Below are positions 60,401 through 64,000 of a stretch of DNA of 64,000 nt, piece after piece. The first letter of the stretch is position 1; each line of letters starts with the position of its first letter. This DNA is from Aralia elata (Eukaryota; Streptophyta; Magnoliopsida; Apiales; Araliaceae). Where the stretch lies: positions 43,419,222 through 43,483,221 of the forward strand of contig CM068383.1 in assembly GCA_034770075.1 (NCBI GenBank), in the 5' to 3' direction. The position numbers and the translations under genes are program-made. The notes below the pieces were generated by a model. It had not been told where the DNA came from and ran no database searches. It saw only the letters and a program-made list of their open reading frames with translations.

Positions 60401-62672
60401 TGTAACGACCCCAAAATTCATACAATCCAACTTTCCACATCGGTCGTTAGCAATACATCCTCATTCTGACTTTACAACATTATTCAATGTTAAACTTATT
60501 AAAATGCGGAATAATTTTAAACTTTTATGTTTTCTTTCTTTGCTTTTCCCTGAATCATAACCTTTAATCATTTACATATTTTAGAATCATATTTACTTTA
60601 TGATTCACTTCATCAGAGTTATAATAAAATAAAACTTACTTCTAAGTTCAATACCCTTTATACATCGGATAAAATTAAATTTACAAGTCAATACAAATTT
60701 AACAACTCTACATCTGTTACACTTAATACATTATCCAAAACCTTAATCATGGTTCAAAAACATTAATTTAAGCTACAACACTTAATCTGCATGCATTACA
60801 TCTGATTCATGCCATTCAAGCAGCACATAACTTTACCTTGTATCTTTAACCTGCAAAAATGGTTATTTGCAAGAATGAGCTCGACAGCTCAGCAAAATCT
60901 AACAGTTTGCATGCATCACATAGCACATAGTTAACATGCTCAGCTTATACAAACATAAACTTTATAATTCTAAACTATCATACATACTGCATCTCACTTG
61001 TCAAAGTATAAAGATTGAGTTCCTTACTCAATCAGCATAGTCATATATTGACTTTCGCAATTCATGTTACATCATAGGCAATTCAATATGCTCTTTGCAG
61101 TATAGATTTTAATAAATCAAACATCAAATTTATATAGCAAATAGGAACTGAAAGACTTGCCTTGCGAGTTGATTATAACTACCGCCACCTGCGCTTCACG
61201 AATCCTACATAGCGTATGACGACGCATACCAAACATCAGTTATACATTCAAGATATATAATTAGTCATACCATTAAAGTAACTACAATCTACATTCTCCC
61301 TAAGCTTGTCTTATCCGTTCTCATTTGAAACTTGTAAATCTTGCTTCGTTTGGCATATCAAACCTGATCATAGATACATTCTATACTTAGTCTGACATAA
61401 GTCATGTAATTACATTTACATTCTAGCTTGCTTTTATTATTTAGAAATTTCTTATTCACTTTTCGCTTGACATAGTCATTCTATACTTGGACATGCTAGA
61501 CACCATACTTGACACGTATTCTTGCTTATAGAACTTTAATAAACATGTCCATAAGCTTGGTTTAACAAACAAAACTTCTTGGAAATTCTGCAGCACGGCG
61601 CGGCCGCGCTGCATTTTGGTCTAGGAGTGGCGCGACCGCGCTACTCCCTTTTCAGCCTAGAATTGAGTTATTTCAACTCCATTCAACCCATTGTTATGCT
61701 AGGGTCTTCAGACAACTATCATAGCACACAAAATCCTCATTGACAATTACTTCTGAAATCCATTTTATTTTTATTTTGAAAATTCGTATGAAATCATGCT
61801 CATGCAATTCATTACTTGCATAGCTCATTAGGCCATGACTTTAGATTCACTTTTATGCTTAAATGATTCTAGTACACCTACCCACAATATTAAATGAATA
61901 AGAAATCACATTTCACTTCTGAGGACCAGCGCGGCCGCGCTGGTTTTGACCTGTGAAGTGGCGCGGCCGCGCCACTTCGAATTCAACCCAGAATGAACTC
62001 TGTTCTTGTCGAATCCATCCAATTCAATCCCAATTTATTCTAACATGATTTCTAAATGCATTCTTATGAATTTAAACCATCAGAAACAAAGTTTCTAAAC
62101 CAATTCACATAATCTTAATCAAACCCAAGTATTGAATTCATAAATTCTAAGTTTTTGAAAAAAACTTTACATTGTAAATCAAAATCTTCAATTCTTCCTT
62201 TTCAAAATATAAACACGAATTTGGTTGATTCAATATCAATTATAGATGATATCTAACAGGTATAAACATCCACAAACACATAAACCCAATTTCTCAACAA
62301 TTTGACCCTAGAAATTCAATTACAAAGAACTTAGATGAAAACCAAAGGCCTCAACTGTTATAGAATATAAAGAGTCTAGGCCACGTTTGGCAAAACCAAT
62401 TTAAAACTCCATTCTAATTTATTTTCATTATATACCTCTTACTATATGATACATTGTCACACTTTAATTTAATTACACGTATTAAATTAGAACATTACTA
62501 TTCCATTAGCATAATAAAAATACGCACTGATTATAAAATCATTTAGTTTAACCAATATTATTCCATAACAAATTCCATCAAATACTATTCGATAAGTATT
62601 TTAATTTATGAAAATCACAATCGTACTACATTAACACATTGCATTTACATGTAACACATTGCTTTCTCATTC

Positions 62673-62727
<55 letters not shown>

Positions 62728-63095
62728 TAATTTAAGTGAATTACTCTCATTACTAATGAAATTTAATTCATAAAAATATCATTGCCAACAAAACATAATA
62801 ATCAAAGTATATTATTTCAAAATATAATTTTCAACCTAATTAAATTAACAACAATATTTAGTAAATTTTCTTTTTCGTAATAAGTTCATTTACTTACTTC
62901 AATAGTTTAATTAACTATTGAACTTCATTTTCATTTCTCAGTATATATAAATATATGTTTCTAAAGTATGTTCACACCAAATCACATAACCAAAATACAT
63001 CGCACATCAATATAAACTCAACCCCACACATAACAAGAATTTATTTATTTATTAAATTCTCATTTTAATAGTTTCTGAAAATCCGGGTTGTCACA
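60401..63095 (-). mobile_element. Chromovirus-like 3' LTR, minus strand
   Basis: On the minus strand it starts TGTGACAACCCGG (63095) and ends GGGGTCGTTACA (60401), 2695 bp. Just upstream lie a polypurine-like AAGGGGGGAAGGA and GATTCCGAGGACAG, the usual end of a Tekay-like pol gene next to its LTR. TTGCTGAGC and a Pol II-like leader lie near 60890-60840. Two pairs of NotI-like palindromes are at 61597-61641 and 61925-61978. It interrupts the plus-strand LTR at 60400. Confidence 0.72.
62676..62725. repeat. (AT)n microsatellite
   Basis: About 25 AT dinucleotides inside the minus-strand LTR. Confidence 0.95.
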
Positions 63096-64000
63096 TCCTT
63101 CCCCCCTTATAAGGGTTCTGTCCTCGGAATCACCGAAACCCTCCTTACTCAGTTTTCGATAAATCTCCTTCAAAATTTTATCGTTGAATATCTTCAACGC
63201 ATTACCTTAATATAAGCTTTATAATTTCTACACCACCCATTCTCTCAATAAATTCTTGTAGGTTCTATTTCATAATCTCAGTTTTATTACAAAATAACCG
63301 TAATCGCATTTAACACATACCATAACACATTCTTACATAAATAGTTATCCTTATTTAAGAATAATCATACAATATTATCACATAAATCATTTAAGGCTAT
63401 ACTTCTAGCCATACAAATATTCGGGGTGTCACATTCACCCCTACTTCTAAGAATTTCGTCCTCGAAATTAAGGCATAGCCATCTCGATTCATTCTACCCA
63501 TCAAAACTAGGTTTTCAAGTTAACCTAACCATCTTTTCTATAACAACTAATCATCATTTTCTTCCTTTGAGAATCTCACATCAATCATCACCTTCAAACA
63601 TCACTTCTTTTGAGTCTTCACAATTGTTCAATATTTGTGAAGCAGTATAAATAACGAGGAAAGAAAATGTTGCCATCATGCTGAGGGGTCATAAAGACTT
63701 TGAACAGTTTTGAAAACATCAAAATATCCGTCAATCACAAAGACTGAAAAACATTCTCCGCAAGTACTTTAGATGATCAACCTATCGTACCCTATGTCGT
63801 GCACAACATTTAAATTTTTGACGCATAAGCGTAAATTGGGACTATATGCCCGGCATCTGTTGTTCATCCTCAGTCTTAACATCGGAGTCCACACCAAGAA
63901 ACCAAATTTGGATTGGAAGTTTTTTTTTTATTCATCATCTCTCATCAAAGGTGTCTAGCCGAAACAAATAGCATAGACTTTCTTCAATAATTCGGACATC
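63096..64000 (-). mobile_element. Mosaic of chromovirus-like pol end and LTR pieces
   Basis: On the minus strand, a second LTR-type start TGTGACACCCCGAATATTTG lies at 63433. It is preceded by a purine-rich AAGTAGGGGTGAA and by a pol-end reading (TTTCGAGGACGAAATTCTTA). Further right (64000-63640) is LTR-like sequence matching 4350-3990 and 60010-60200. So two LTR heads sit 338 bp apart, each with its own pol end. The order does not fit one simple insertion. The window end prevents resolution. Confidence 0.55.

Overview
The window is nuclear DNA of a flowering plant, most likely a eudicot. The evidence is one intron-containing plant gene with GT-AG introns and AT-rich flanks, set between stacks of nested plant LTR retrotransposons, plus a Helitron and three Stowaway-like MITEs. 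No rRNA, tRNA, CRISPR or bacterial-type operon was seen.

Layout. 1-18539 is a minus-strand Ty3/gypsy element of Tat/Ogre type (G1). It is broken up by a minus-strand copia LTR (C1, 1-1466), a chromovirus-like LTR (about 3691-6762) and a decayed full-length copia element on the plus strand (C2, 7223-15991). 18540-34731 is the gene island. It holds a hydroxyproline O-arabinosyltransferase gene of eight coding exons (21335-33441), whose last intron is about 7.5 kb and full of transposon pieces. 34732-64000 is a plus-strand Tat-like element (G2). Into it are stacked a nearly intact 9.2 kb copia element (C3, 37603-46820, target duplication GCGAA), a solo LTR (50489-52181, duplication CATGT), and a chromovirus-like LTR (from 52678). 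The last of these carries another solo-type LTR (55398-59988, duplication TTGAG), which in turn carries a truncated Tat element (G3) with a satellite-like array. A minus-strand chromovirus-like element cuts in at 60401 and runs to the window end.

How the parts work. The host gene encodes a Golgi enzyme that adds arabinose to hydroxyproline in cell-wall extensins and signalling peptides. C3 has LTRs, primer site, gag-protease, integrase, reverse transcriptase, RNase H and polypurine tract, but two frameshifts. G2 carries two different gag domains in tandem and no visible pol, so it looks like a non-autonomous element.

Most noteworthy signals. (1) The copia leader is a chain of hairpins. Four of them show the same motif, and the loop differs between C2 and C3 in the same way at every site. 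(2) GC-rich palindromes about 14 bp long occur 32 bp apart, centre to centre, in both the copia leader and the unrelated chromovirus LTRs. (3) G2 has the double-gag architecture. (4) G3 has an exact 4 x 35 bp higher-order repeat. All alignments were made by eye.
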